From NCBI GenBank assembly GCA_965153455.1, contig OZ234497.1, positions 10,788,001-10,852,000 on the forward strand: a stretch of DNA of 64,000 nt. Direction: 5' to 3'. Below are positions 1 through 12,307 of the stretch, one piece after another. How positions within the stretch are numbered: position 1 is the first letter of the stretch; every line of letters begins with the position of its first letter. This stretch comes from Sphagnum compactum (Eukaryota > Bryophyta > Sphagnopsida > Sphagnales). The notes beneath the pieces are model-generated. The model saw nothing but the letters and a program-made list of their open reading frames with translations. It searched no databases and was not told the DNA's origin. A program made the translations under genes and the position numbers.

Positions 1-448
1 CGGCGTTGTTCAAATGCTGCTGCTGAACTTCTCCCTGCAGCTGCAGTGCAGCCGCCTCTATGTACGAGCCTGAGCATGAGGCTGCTAGGGTCGAGGAAGA
101 CTCGTCCGATGCGCGATGATTCAATACTGCGCCGGCGTCATCGATGAACGCCTCGAACTGTCGTAACAACAAACTATCTCGTCCTAGACCACCACAATCT
201 ACTAGTTCTGAACTGAGACTCTGACATGATTCTTGTCTTCCTACTACCTCACTAACACCAAAGCTCCTCCTGTCAAGATCCAGAAGCTGGCCACAGTTTT
301 CCCTCTCGCTACAAGCGACCAAATCGGCGACTAATATTCTGCTATTATACTCTCTATGATCTATTTGCCTCAAATGCGGCGGCGGCGCTGGATGGCGTAC
401 ATGATGTCCCATGGGCAAGCAGGGTAATCTGTCTGCTAGAACAGCCAT
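1..448 (-). CDS. N-terminal part of an unrecognised protein, truncated by the window edge
   Basis: Reading the minus strand from the ATG at 448-446 gives 149 codons with no stop, running off the left edge. An in-frame TAG lies only two codons upstream (…TAG ACT ATG GCT), so this is the first possible Met, and the +4 G (ATGGC) is a favourable plant context. The peptide begins MAVLADRLPCLPMGHH. It is rich in Ser, Leu, Glu and Gln, has an acidic stretch (QFEAFIDDAG), a Ser-rich stretch (ASDESSSTLAASCSGS) and a Gln-rich end (LQLQGEVQQQHLNN). GC content is clearly higher than in the flanking DNA. I see no signal peptide, membrane segment or named domain. Disordered, Ser/Gln-rich N-termini are common in plant regulatory proteins, but that is only a guess. 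The gene continues to the left and may be interrupted by an intron there. Confidence 0.6.
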   Translation of the reverse strand, partial: MAVLADRLPCLPMGHHVRHPAPPPHLRQIDHREYNSRILVADLVACSERENCGQLLDLDRRSFGVSEVVGRQESCQSLSSELVDCGGLGRDSLLLRQFEAFIDDAGAVLNHRASDESSSTLAASCSGSYIEAAALQLQGEVQQQHLNNA

Positions 449-2900
449 AGTCTACAACCACTGTCTCTCAAATTTTTCTTTCACCTATCTCTTGTGCACA
501 CACGTCCACTGAACTTTCCTCAAGTTTTGTTCAGAACATCGTGCAGGTAGCTAGCTCTCTCAAGTTTCAACACACACGAAAAACCTCTACCCAGAAACAG
601 GAAACACGACAAAATCCACCCAGGATGAAGAATAAGAAACTAAGCTGCATCTAAAACCCTTTCTCTCTAATTTTCTAGCTACAAGTCTATCTACAAGGGA
701 GAAAAGACACTAAGCAAACTAAGAGAAAAAAAAAGGTCTGTGCAAGCTAGGAATCGACGATCTACAACAAGAGCGAAGAAGATACTAACCATGTTTGTAC
801 ACAACAACACACTGAAATTATAGATCTGATCCCGAACATAGTGAAAGAGAAAAAAAATTGTTGGATCTTTGTTTCTTTGGGAATCCTGGACTCTCCTAAA
901 GCTGGAAATGAACTGCGGCCTTTTCGCTGAAATGTTTAAGACAGACCCAAAAAAAAACGAGCCTTGAAATCAACAAACCCCCTGGTGACCTTGAAAAACG
1001 TACAGAGGAGACCGTCTGTCGCAGTTCTAACCATCCGCCACTAATTTGCAGTGCTCACAAAAAAGTGTATGAGACTAAATGAGAGTCTAACCTCGGCAGA
1101 AAAGAGAGGACCAAAAATTCGCCTCTCTCTCACCGTTTGGAGATCTAGATCTACCACAGTCTTTTTTTCCCCACCCCCTCCTTTCTCTAAGCAACAATAA
1201 TACAACCAGACACAAGACAGAAGTATGGAAAAAGACACGATGAATCTTTTTCTCCTGAGTGATAACCCTTCGTGCAAGTTTAAAAGGTATGCACGATGAT
1301 GGGTGATGCGGAAAAATCTTGCAACAACTCAGAATGAAAGACCGGCGATATATTCTAATCTGCTGCTGAGACTCGAAAGCTAGGAAAATAAAGAAAAAAA
1401 GGGGATCTTAAAACTTAGGGTACACTTAAAATTCGTCCTTCACTTTCTCCCCCAGAACTCCACCCTATCCCCCAACAAAAGGAAAATCCAACCCAAGTCC
1501 TGTACCGAGAACTCAAAGAGGTCCACCAAAGAGACAAAAAGAGCAGATCTGATTGACTCTTCCCCCTTTCCCCCCCACCCCCCCCCCCCCTACCAGAAAC
1601 TAATAAGAACAAGACCCAAAAAGAATACAACTGAAGCTGGGCTCTCGACCGAGAGAGAACCAAATCCAAATATCACGATAAAGACAAGCCTACAATAAAA
1701 AAATCGTGTGTATTTTTTCAAGAGAAAACTCCACAGAGAGACGGTGAACGAGAAACAAAGAGAGTACTAATGCACACCAGTTAGTAAGGTGAGTGTAGAA
1801 ACTACGGTGCAAGCTTGCAAACTGCAGTGAGTGAGAGAATGCCTATAGTGCGTGCGTGCGTGGGTGATGCGAACCTGGAGACCACGAAAGTTCCGTCTCC
1901 CGTTCGTGAAGTCAGTAGTGTAGCAGTCTCTTCCACTGCCTCATGCAGAGAGCTTGGAGGCCCAAGTGCTGCAACAGAAAGACACCTGATTTAATCTAAG
2001 AAGACAACGTGAAGTACCAAAAGCTACAAGTGCATGCCGTGAGTGTGTGTGCAGTGCACGAGTCAGTACACAGTCAAAAAAAACAAGAAACAAAAAGACA
2101 GAGAGAGACAAAGAAGAAGAAGAGTGAGACAGAGACACACAAACACAGAGAGAGAGAGAGAGAGAGAGAAAGCGCAACAGTAGTGCAGTGATCCTCCAGT
2201 GCCTAGCCTGAATCCCCAACCCCAAGTGCCTAGCCTACTAGCTCTGCCTGAGACGATGATGGTGTGCAGATCAAGGAACTCCACCACCACCACCACAAGA
2301 AAGTGCCTAGCCTGTGTGCTTTTGCTGCTTGTTTGTTTGTTTGTTGCTCACAAAAACGTCCAAACCCCAGGCCCCCAGCCCCACTGCAACCAAACCCACC
2401 CCACCTGCGATACGAACTTCTTGAAATCCCTCGCGTGACAAGTGCCTAGCCTGCTGTGTGAGTGAGTGCGGAATACTTGCAACGAGAACTATTATCCAAC
2501 CATGAGTGAGAGACAGACCACCAGCAAAACCTCTGATGATTGGATCTCAAATCAATTTGATATAACCAGAGAGATCTTCTTCTTGGTAGGAAGAAAAAAC
2601 AGTCTCGTGCTCGCATCCGATTCTAACCCCAGTGCCTAAGTGCTGTGCGAGAAAGGAGAGAAAGAAGAGAGAGAGAGAGATGACGGAAGACACTAGAGTT
2701 CGATCCTGATATCTGCTGCAAAAGCAAACGCTTGCTCCCTCGCCCCCTTATGAGCTTTCTTCCCCTCTCACTAATCTACCCACTAATCCCGTCCTCTCTC
2801 TACTAATTCTCACTAATCCCTTCTTCCCCGCCTCCCCCCCCCCAATCATTCCGTCCGGCTCACTCATTCTTCCCGAACTGTCTACTTCCATTCTTGTCCA
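449..2900 (-). promoter_or_regulatory. Long leader/promoter region of the left-edge gene, rich in microsatellites
   Basis: No convincing ORF is present. Read on the minus strand the stretch is pyrimidine-rich, with CT tracts (the + strand shows (AG)n at 2147-2169 and a GA run near 2670-2680), a C run at 1568-1590, and G/T-rich short repeats. This composition ends abruptly near 2.9 kb, where AT-rich repeat DNA starts, so it probably belongs to the minus-strand gene as 5' leader and core promoter, perhaps with a leader intron. The transcription start cannot be placed from sequence alone. Confidence 0.45.
2198..2640. repeat. Dispersed 12-bp motif AGTGCCTAGCCT, four exact copies plus one variant
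   Basis: AGTGCCTAGCCT occurs at 2198-2209, 2225-2236, 2302-2313 and 2441-2452, and a related AGTGCCTAAGTG starts at 2631. Spacing is irregular, so this is not a simple tandem array. It lies within the putative promoter/leader of the left-edge gene. On the minus strand the motif reads AGGCTAGGCACT. Confidence 0.7.
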
Positions 2901-4614
2901 CTGTGCTCCGTCGATCTTATCAGGTAATCGTAGGGCCCTGCAGGTGTGTAGGTAGGTGGCTGGGTGGGTCGGTGTCAGGGATTCTTTGCTTTTAAGAAAA
3001 GGTTCTTTTTTTTTTGGTCTTTCTTTTCTTTCTTTTCTTTCTTTTTGGGGTTTCCAACGTTTGCTGAATTTTTTTTCAAATAATATATAGCAAAATTTTC
3101 CGAATTTACAGTAAATTTGTTTTCCAAAAATGCTGTATCGCCACAAAGTGCGAAAATTTGCCGGGAAAAATCATCTGCTGGTCTGACTCCGACTTGTTAG
3201 CCCGGTGGTCTTTTATGAATTTTTTTGAAATAGCCCCAAAGTGGCGATTAGCCATAGGAAGATGATTTAGCCAAATGTGTCTATAAACTAGAAATGAAAG
3301 TATAAAGTTTTCATCCTCCTTGTATATTTTTGGCTACTTACAGGAACTAAATATTAAAATTTGCCGACTTTTACTTTTTTTCTCTGACTTCTGGCGATTG
3401 ATTCCGCCTAGTGATTGGGGGACCAAATAAACGAAAAAGAAAATATGCAGAATAAAATTAGACTTGAAATTTTGTGACAATATCTTAAAAATTTGAAAAT
3501 ATACACAATAAAATAATACTTTAACATTTGGGGCCAACTTCTTATATATATAAACAGAAGAATAATACTTGGAAATTCTGGGTTCAATTCTTTTTAATTC
3601 AGATTTTTTTAAGTCTTGAGATTTTCGAATTTCAAGTAAATATTACCTTTTCTTTTTAATCTGTATTAGATCTTTTTAATGTATTTGCTGCCTCCAGAGC
3701 GCAACTATGATTTGAAAATGGGCAGTTGGAAAGTGTCGGGTAAGGAATCCATGTGCAAGGGGGTTTCCAAATGTGGCGAGGGGTGAGAATAAGCCTTGTG
3801 GCGGGTATTTGAATTTATAAAGAACTGTGAGTTCGGTTATTTAAATGATTTCAGAACCAGAGAAGAACCGCTGGTTCTTTGAAATAAAACAGAATAAAAA
3901 GAACTGTTGGTCCCAGTGATTGTTTTTGGGTGAATTCTCAGAGCGTAATGACAAAAGTTTTTTGGAAATTTTCCTCTTTTAAGGGTAAAAATAGGACCAG
4001 AAATCCTTTTTTTGGGGGAAAAATTGCCAAACTTTCAAAACCAGAAAACTGAAAAAAAACACTGGTTGGTCCCGGTTGTCTCAATAACCTAAAAGGACCC
4101 ACAGTTGTCATGAAAGAACCAGCAATGATCTGGCAGTTGTATGGTTGGTTATTTGATTTTTCTCAAAACTTTGAGAACTGTGATTATATACCAGAACTGG
4201 GTCTTTGAGTTTTTGAGAACCACAAGTATGAATCCCAAGACCTGACCTGATAATCTGGTCCTATTTCCAATAACAGCTCAACCCTGGTGGAGAACCCATA
4301 TTTTGGCGTGGTGAATTCTCACTATTTTGCAAAATTCTTTCTGGGAAAAATTTGGGAGAACCTCCTTTTTCAGTGTAAAATGTCGTTTTTCAACACTTTT
4401 GGTCAATCAAAAGAAAAAAGAAATTACCAGCTAAAACCAGTGAAGCTCAGCACACCTGGGTCTCTTTACACCGGTGTAATGGATCTTTAAAAAATGGCTT
4501 ATCATGTCAAATTCCAGGTAAAACAAATGGTGCGGAGTATGTCCTCTCCATGTGGTTGGTAGGTGCTAGGTGAGGCTGGAGGACATTACCAGAATAAGGG
4601 TACTGCCTGAGGGG
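2901..4614. other. AT-rich intergenic DNA with one degraded MITE-like copy
   Basis: No gene is seen. About 3180-3420 resembles a family found again at 15.88-16.15, 16.86-17.07 and 29.17-29.41 kb. Shared landmarks are the AAAGTGG…GATGAT/GATTTAGCCAAAT block and the ATATTTTTGGCTACTTAC block. The rest is unstructured. Confidence 0.5.
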
Positions 4615-5874
4615 TCAGCCACGGTGGTGCCTGCATTCTGGTTACACCATCATTCATTCAAGGGTACCATCCACTGGATGGCTGTTATTACTCAGTTGTG
4701 AATGAACCTCAACTGAGTAAATATTTGGTTTCACCTTGATAACCAATTCTGTAGGAAATAGGTAACAAATAGGTAAGCAGATGGTTTATACCAGTGTTGT
4801 GCATGTGTCAGGAGCTGTGTATATGACATGTAAATTCAGTGTAAGTGTAAATCATTGTACACTTACACTTATCCTATTGTAGTGTATATATATATTTTTA
4901 CACTTATACAAGGCCCGTGTAAATATTTGTCAAATACATTTACATGGACTGTGTAAATGTTTTGGAGCATATAAGAGTAAGTGTAAATACTAATTTATTA
5001 TTTGTAAAATCACCCTGTTTTGGGCCTCCTTTCACCCCAAACCCTTCTTTCAGGGGTATCCATAAAGTATTGAAATTCTATTGAAATCTGTGAATGAAAT
5101 GCTGAAAATCAGCATTAATGCACAAGGTTGAAGACTAATTATAGTAGCTTTACACGTAGGAGCAGTGAAAATATATGCAACAGGAAAGACAGGGTGAAAC
5201 TCAGTTCACCACAAAAACTGAGGTCCCCCCCCTCCTTGAACGCTAATGTTTTTTATTTTTTTGAATCTCACCCTATTTATGATCAAACTCAGGGTTCTAG
5301 TTTGTTTTCCTTATTTTATAGATAATTTTATTATATATCTTTAATGACCAGATCTTCTTGCAAAGTCATATGGATTAGTTATGGGTGTATATTTTGATGG
5401 TTTTTTTTTTGCGATGGGCCATTTAGTTGGCTTATCTTCAAAAACATTATCAAATCTCCCCTCAAGTAAAAATCATATTTTTTATATTTACATTGTTTTA
5501 CATAGTCATGTAAAATCATATAAATATATATATTTCTACATCTACATTGTTTTATCAAACCATGTAAAATTAGATAAATATATTTATTTTTACACTTGCA
5601 CGTAGTGTAAATGAATTTCATTATGGGATTAACACTTACACAGAGTGTAAGTCCCAAACCATTTACATGCACAACATTGCTTTATACATAGGCTGTTTTC
5701 ATTACCTACCTACTAACAACCCAGAAGTAGGTTGTTAGTAGGTAGGTACAAAAAAAATGTAACTGAGCTAAGCACCATGATTAGCTAGTGAACTGGAACT
5801 CAACAGAAAACTGTTTCCTGACCACTTACCATTCATCGTACATGGTGCACTGGTGGGTGCTGGTTCACTGTGGC
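4615..5874. mobile_element. Foldback/TIR element copy A, split by a nested hAT MITE
   Basis: The left half (to about 4783) has an 11-bp perfect hairpin, TTACTCAGTTG at 4688-4698 against CAACTGAGTAA at 4710-4720, followed by the GGTTTCACCTTGATAACC block and GTAGG-rich sequence. The right half resumes at 5688 with a perfect 19-bp inverted repeat (5703-5721 and 5730-5748, 8-nt loop) and ends near GGTGCTGGTTCACTGTGGC. That end is the inverse of the GCCACAGTGAACCAGCACC start seen in copy G. Other copies lie near 10.55, 14.36, 27.42, 28.61 and 29.01 kb. No coding capacity was seen. The superfamily is uncertain. Confidence 0.7.
4792..5679. mobile_element. Non-autonomous hAT-like MITE nested in foldback copy A
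   Basis: The ends are CAGTGTTGTGCATGT on the left and, read inverted, CAATGTTGTGCATGT on the right. They are flanked by GTTTATAC (4784-4791) and CTTTATAC (5680-5687), a 7-of-8 match consistent with the 8-bp target duplication of hAT elements. CARTGTTG is a typical hAT terminus. The interior is AT-rich with many TTACAC/GTGTAA inverted motifs and no transposase. The insertion splits an older foldback element, which gives the relative age. Confidence 0.8.
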
Positions 5875-8126
5875 ACATAAAGCATCTGCCTCCACATTGT
5901 TTTGTACAGACAAACATTTCAAAACCAAGTGTTCCTCCTTAAAAAGATAAGATTGCTCCCATGTAGCCAAGCAAATCTTTTGTTTTCAATGTGCACTCCA
6001 AATACACTGTGAAACTTTGGGCAATGTTGTGCTATGGAACAACACCACCATAGGACCTATTTCACATATGAACGTGTAGAGTGAGATGCCCTTCCATGGG
6101 TTGATATCAAGTGGCACTAGGGATATGTTTTTGGTATGGTTTATAGTGTTGGGGATTGTTTTCCCTTTCTTGAAAACAAAAGGAAGGGGAATAGAATAAA
6201 GTGCAGCATTCATGACCCTAGATGCCCTCAAAAGTTACTTCTCATTAGGAAGACAACGCCCCCTAGGTGCCTACTCTTTTATATGGTTTTCTTTCATATA
6301 AGTGGATATTGTATTAATATACTCTTTATTAAAAGTGTTGTACTAATATGTCTCTTTTCACATTCCAGTACGGTACTGGTCTTGGATCATTTTTAATACT
6401 TTCATATCAGCCTGGTCCTGGTATTGGGCCCAAGGCTGAGTTTTGCATGGTATGCCATAATTTTAATTATAAATCCTGTACTCATATTGGTATGAAATTT
6501 ATATGAGGGTGGTCCCTAGTCCCACCAGTCTGGTATTGGTATAAGGATAATTTTGTCTCTGCCTTAGGTGATGCCAGACTTGTATGCTCCTCGATGCCAA
6601 TATACATACAAATAGTATATACCCAGGTTGCTCCCTATATTAGTACAACACAGGTTTAAAGTTTAAACAAACCTAAAAGTTATCCATGTGACAAAGGAAG
6701 AACCTAGAATAATAAGAATGAAGGAGCACACCGTTGTCATGGGCTCAAACAATGTACTTCCGAATAAAAACTTGGCAACAAACAAATATTCAAATCCAAA
6801 TACTCCTAGCCTTGTGACTATGAATATTGTCACCATGACATTGTCCACCTTGTGTCAAGACACCCCACTTTCCTCACAACTGCACACCCAACACTAGTAT
6901 TTATTCAGCTTTCGTAAAGAAAGAAATCTTATTCAACAAGAAAGAACAACTTCAATCCAAATGAATTAATAAAAGATAGAAGGGTGTGGTGCTTGTGATT
7001 CTAAAGAGAGTTTACAATAAGTGTAAATCCATGATGGGTGTGGGCTTGAGACTTGAAGGGTAGGGGTAGGGGAGATGCATAATATGCTTCACTCACTCAT
7101 GAGTTTGCATCATATTGAAACATGGTTGTAAGTGAATTCCAATGACAAGAAAGTTTGAGGAAGTGGTAGATGGGAAATTTTGCATAATCTTTTGTATGGT
7201 TATGCCTAAACAATTCATTTTGCATAATTTTTCATAGGGTTGTCCCTAAACAATTCCAAAGAGAATTCATGTTATCTCATTTTAAAGCATAACTACCTCA
7301 TTTTTTTTTCCTATAATTATTTCCATTCTTATTAAATTTTCTAATAATTACCTCCTATCTTTATGACTATCTCATTTTTCTTTCCTTACCCATCAACATG
7401 GATATAACAAGGCAAAATTAACATGTGCATTTTCATGTCCATGATATTTATATTAATTTAAATAAAATCTAACATTGAGATAAACAGGTTTATATATACA
7501 TGTGTAAAACTTTAGAAGAATCAACTTCAGAGTCAAACAAAAAAAACAAAAAACCTGACCTCATGTTTCTTTTGCATTAGGCTCCTTACAATGTTTCCTT
7601 GTAGATTTTGAGGCGTCATAAAAATCTATAAGGTGTCTCAAGGGTGGCAAATTATTCTTATTCTTATGTTGAAGAAGGGCAAGTTACAATGCGCTTTTTT
7701 CTTTAAAATAAATTTGTAAAATTCGTAACATAGCTGAAATGGTAAACATCCATATGATGATTAAAGCAAATATGACTACAAACCAAAATGAAAATAAAAA
7801 TTTAAAAGCATCCTTCTATATTGTTTGTCATTTTAAGAAAAAGATTCCCCACAGTGGCAAATTTTCTCTCACATGAGGGGACTATTTTGTTTTAGAGCCT
7901 GGGAGGGCATGCTATTTGTCTTGTTGTCATGCCCTCAAACAACATGATCCCTTCTAGACCTGCCATTCCTCAACACATAACCTGGGTTATAAAATGATGC
8001 TCACAAACTGATTTATGAAAGTAATCAGCTGCCAATTTGATTATGTGCAGCATTATATTTGTTTTGAATAACCTTATGGAATGCAATAGCAAGAATTTAA
8101 CCTCTGAACCTCTGTGTTATTTTTTT
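5875..8126. other. AT-rich intergenic DNA
   Basis: No gene, RNA gene or clear element was recognised. ORFs here are short and biased by AT composition. Confidence 0.5.
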
Positions 8127-8188
8127 CAGGTTTTGCACATAGGCTCTAACAGGCAGTCACAATATTTAGAGCCTATGGCAAAACCTGG
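8127..8188. repeat. Inverted repeat able to form a 22-23 bp hairpin
   Basis: The left arm 8127-8149 (CAGGTTTTGCACATAGGCTC…) pairs with the right arm 8165-8188 (…AGAGCCTATGGCAAAACCTGG) with only one or two mismatches and a loop of about 15 nt. It lies in otherwise featureless DNA. It could be the relic of a very small foldback element or a small-RNA hairpin. Confidence 0.7.
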
Positions 8189-10544
8189 TGATTTAAAAAC
8201 TTTTTTTAGGTCATTTTATTCAAAAATCCTTTGTTGATGTTTATGGGCCCTTTTTCCCACAAAATGATTAAAATTGCCCCCCATTTTCTTAAAAAGGGCT
8301 ATCTGAAGGTCCTATTATTAACTTGTCTGACATCCCAAAACCAGCATTACCTTTGCAATCATCCATAGCCTACTCCAGGAAGCATTCTTATCAACACACT
8401 GTCTCACTATTGCACAAAAGCCTGACTGGATTGCAGAACAGAAGTGGACCCAATCAGAAGCTGTCCATGATACTTATATTATTTTCTTACACAAGTGAAT
8501 CAAATCCGTACTTCCACTTGAGATATATGGTTGCCAGTAGAGTAGTACAACTTGATGGGGTTTCAGCTGCCGCGGCAAATAGTGGAGAGGACAACTACGA
8601 GAACTTCCACGAGCAAGAGATAAAACTAAGTTTTGAACTTTTCTTTTCCTTTCATAATTGTCAAAAAAATTTACTTGTCTGTTATCAGACAAAAATAGTG
8701 ATAAATTTGGGTGAACCAGCACATACACATGGTACCATGGTAAAAACTAAAAGCTTCTCCACATTGAACATACCCCAGCCTTGGGGGACTAAACCGAGCA
8801 TCTGCACCCAACCCTACCCCGACACCCCCCCCCCTGCACAATTTGGGCCTGTATCTAGTTTTACGGCACCCAACAAATAGTGTTAATTATTGTCTGATAA
8901 ACATGAAAAAGTGGGCAACAAAAAGTGAGAGGCTATTTGAAAGTCATAATTTGGCCAAATAATTATAATTGGTCAATAAAGAACAATCATTTCTTTTTCC
9001 TGTCCGTCTTGGAAGGGCATTGCATGTTGCAAATTTTTACATCCACAAAATTAGTTTCACAATATTCAAGAGTACTGGCTATTTGACTGATATGAGTAGA
9101 GAGGTCTCACAAAAAGTAAGGCAAGGTACCACTGTACCCTGGCCGTAGATGCACTACAGCCAGAGTGAACCAACACCACACTAGTATCTTCACCTTTAGT
9201 TTTCAGTGAAGCCTTTAAGTGCATCTCCACCCCACACCTGCAAACACCCATTTTCATTAAATCTTGCAGCATGATAGCTTAAATTCTGCTGCACTCCTGT
9301 ATTGATGTCCATTTTGCAGTGGTCTTTTTTAACCCCTTTAAAGTCTTTTTTCTACTATGGATTTGGACAGTGACTATTACTCGTCCAGATGTAAAGATAT
9401 AAATGGTCTTTGGGACTTTGTGGGTGGGGACAGTGATCATTAAACACTATTCTATATTAACATGAAGGAGTTGTTTACAGTTTTGGGGTGGAGATGCTCT
9501 CCAGCGGTTCACTGGAAAATGGTCCGCATGCCATGTTTCCACATCCAATATTTTGTGTTAAAAGTTTTTCCCTCCCCACCCACAAACTGTAAATAGTGAA
9601 CATTACACACTGAGGGATCATGTAAAGAACACACGTGGGCCAATTAATGCGGCCAGCCAATCAGTAGCAGTAATTGTGTGGGCAGTAAATGCAAGCACCC
9701 AACTAGCAGCAGTGTTTTTTGTTTTCCCGTGTCTCATGAAACCCTAGTATATGGCAACAATTTGGTGTACCTGCACCCACTTTCACACCACTGAGGTGTA
9801 TTACTTCATCCAAAGGTGGCGTGCAGGCCAGTTTCCAGTGGACCGGTGGAGATGCTCTTTAGCCCAAAAAATTGTTAGATTTGGACTTACAGAACTGGAT
9901 TTAGTTTAAGCATAGGATATTTGTAACCTTTAGAAGCAATTTAAATGGACTTGCATTTCATGAGGCTTCTTAGTGACCATAGTAAGCCTGAAAAGGGTAG
10001 ATTTGGACTCTGAGACCCTATTTTAGTGTAAGCATGGGATATTTGTAATATTTAGAAGCAATTTAAGTGGATTTTGGGATTTTTACCATGGTAACAGTGT
10101 GAGTGCTGGTTCTCCCAAGGCGTGGTGAAAGGGTTTTTACCATGGTACCACTGATAGCTGCTGGTTCACCCTACCTAGCCACCAGGGTTCATTGCATACA
10201 AAAAAGTTGAGACACTTTTGAGTTCATGGTTAGTAATTGCAAATTCTCCAGGTGATATTTGTTGTTTCTCTTGTCTGCTACTCTCTGTTGTTGTCATAAA
10301 AGGTAATGCAAACGCATCCCAGCAACCACTTTGCAGGTTAGCCACATGCAATAGAAGAACCAAAATTCACCATGGTTGCAAACAATGAAGTAACCAATAG
10401 CTGAAGCGCCCAGAAAAATGCACCATACTCCTGAGTCAGGAGTAGTAATGAACTAACAAAGAAAGATGCATTAGCATTCCGACACATCCCAACTACCAAA
10501 AGAAGGGCTACTTAGAGCAAACCAACACACACCAACAAATCATC
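8189..10544. repeat. Repeat-rich intergenic stretch with scattered foldback-family fragments
   Basis: Fragments with the GTGAACCAGCAC…GGTACCATGG signature occur at about 8711-8745 and 10085-10180 (and again at 12727-12770). A block starting GTAGATTTGGACT, with a shared TTTAGAAGCAATTTAA core, is directly duplicated at about 9875-9960 and 9998-10080. No coding gene was seen. Confidence 0.5.
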
Positions 10545-10790
10545 CATTGGAAGCTCATGATGACTCAATTGTGGATGAACCCTCTAACTCAGTTGATGTC
10601 AGGTTTCACCTTGATGACTTGGTCCTAAAAGTAGGTACGAGGTAGGTAGATAAGATAATAGGTGATGACTATTAGGGAAGTAGATGCAGGTAGATGGTAA
10701 GTAACTAGGTAGGTAAACGTTAGTGACCAAGTAGTGTATTTACATTGTTGTGGCATAGATGAGGTTGTGGGTGGCTGGTGTAGCTGTCTC
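10545..10790 (+). mobile_element. Foldback-family copy C, partial
   Basis: It contains the family core in order: CCATTGGAAGC, TGACTCAATTGTGGATGAACC, TCAGGTTTCACCTTGATGAC, then TAGGTAGG-rich sequence. The hairpin arms are decayed relative to copy A and the far inverted end is not evident. Confidence 0.6.
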
Positions 10791-12307
10791 TTCATTATCA
10801 TGATGAATAATGTACAGGTTTTCTGAAATTATCCTGAATGATGTATTCAGGTAAAAACATGGTTGCAAAACACTATAAAGGAAAAGGGTGAGGGAACTAG
10901 GTACCTATGATTATTGTATTGGATTGCTTCTTTTGATCAATGATTTATGTGAACTGTGAACCTACAGAGTGGTAGCTTGGTCAGGTGCTCATAGACAACA
11001 AGCATTAACAAAAAGGTTTATCTTCATTAAGTGGCAGTCTTGATTAAAATTCTTCTTTAGCCCACAAGGCATGGAATTATTCTAAGTGCAACTTGAGTTA
11101 AGGTTTTTAAATTTACAAATTATTGGTTTCCCCCACCACCCTCCCCCCTTCCCCCCAAACTTCATTCATATGCTTGCATTATATACGCCTCTAGAGTCTA
11201 AATTCGTTCCACCAAGAATATTGCTTAGTGACTGCTCAAGAGAAAAACAGTATTATTAATTCCAGCTACATGCAGTGAGTGAAAGCAATGCCTCAAGCAC
11301 TTTGAGGTGGATGCATAGCTCACCTCACCAGATTGTATGGAGGAAGGGAAGCACCAGAGGAAAAATAATTTCTTGGCCCCATCTCAGCCATGTCACTCAA
11401 CAGCAACAGTTTCTGTGTGATTAAGTCAAAGGTCGAGGAACCATACAAAAAACGAACCGTTCATCATCATCATCATATGGCAAGTTCAAGGCAGCAACAG
11501 TCAAAAGAGGAAATGTTCCATAAGTTCACCAAATAATGATGTGATAGATGATACATGAACATTCTTGAAAAAGTGGGACCAAATGAAAAACTTCATTGTT
11601 CTGTCGTCTCTCTCTCTTACAGGCAGAGCCAAAGAAAGTCTCTCTGAACATGTCTTTTCATCATATAAAGAGGTAACTTATGGAAATGCATTTGCATATA
11701 GGTACTTGGGGCTCCACGGGTCAGTGCCTGGCCACGTGAACCTGAGGTGGTGGGTACTCTTACCTTCTTGAGTGATGAGGCTCTTAGAGACTATATTTAA
11801 CCCAGGAATTCTTAAATTTGGACACAGAGAGCCTGAGATGGGATATTCATAAATAATGATGTTTTTTTGGTGTATTTGCCATTCATCATCCTACTAATAT
11901 AGGTGCTCTGTGGGTTGGAGGGATGCAGACCTCTTTCCATTGTGGAAAAGTCATCATGCACATAGACACATTGTTGGACAATTCACTTTTTCTTTTAAAG
12001 TAAGTGATCTACACTTCCTTCGTCAATTGCACATTGTACCCCGACTCCCTGGGCTGGCCCCCTGGGAGTCTGGGTACATGCTGAAAAGCACCCCCTTACC
12101 TTTGGGGACAACAATTTGTCCACAAAAACTGACAATCACATTGGAAAAGGCTTTTCAGGCTGGAGGCATCTGCAGCTGTGCTACAGAGAGTGGAGTGGGA
12201 ACACATTCATGGATCAGAGGGAAGTGAAGCAAATCTGCAGTGAATCTGCTTGCCCACTTGTTGCACTGTGCAGACAAACAGAAAGAAGCATTGTAGCTGG
12301 AAATCGG
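10791..12307. other. Intergenic DNA, no gene recognised
   Basis: AT-rich, with a short CAT microsatellite near 11464-11475. No supported coding signal. Confidence 0.45.

Noticed and set aside
8323-8880. 185-codon plus-strand ORF
   Set aside because: It begins at a TTG, runs through foldback-family repeat sequence, has no recognisable domain and ends in low-complexity C-rich sequence.
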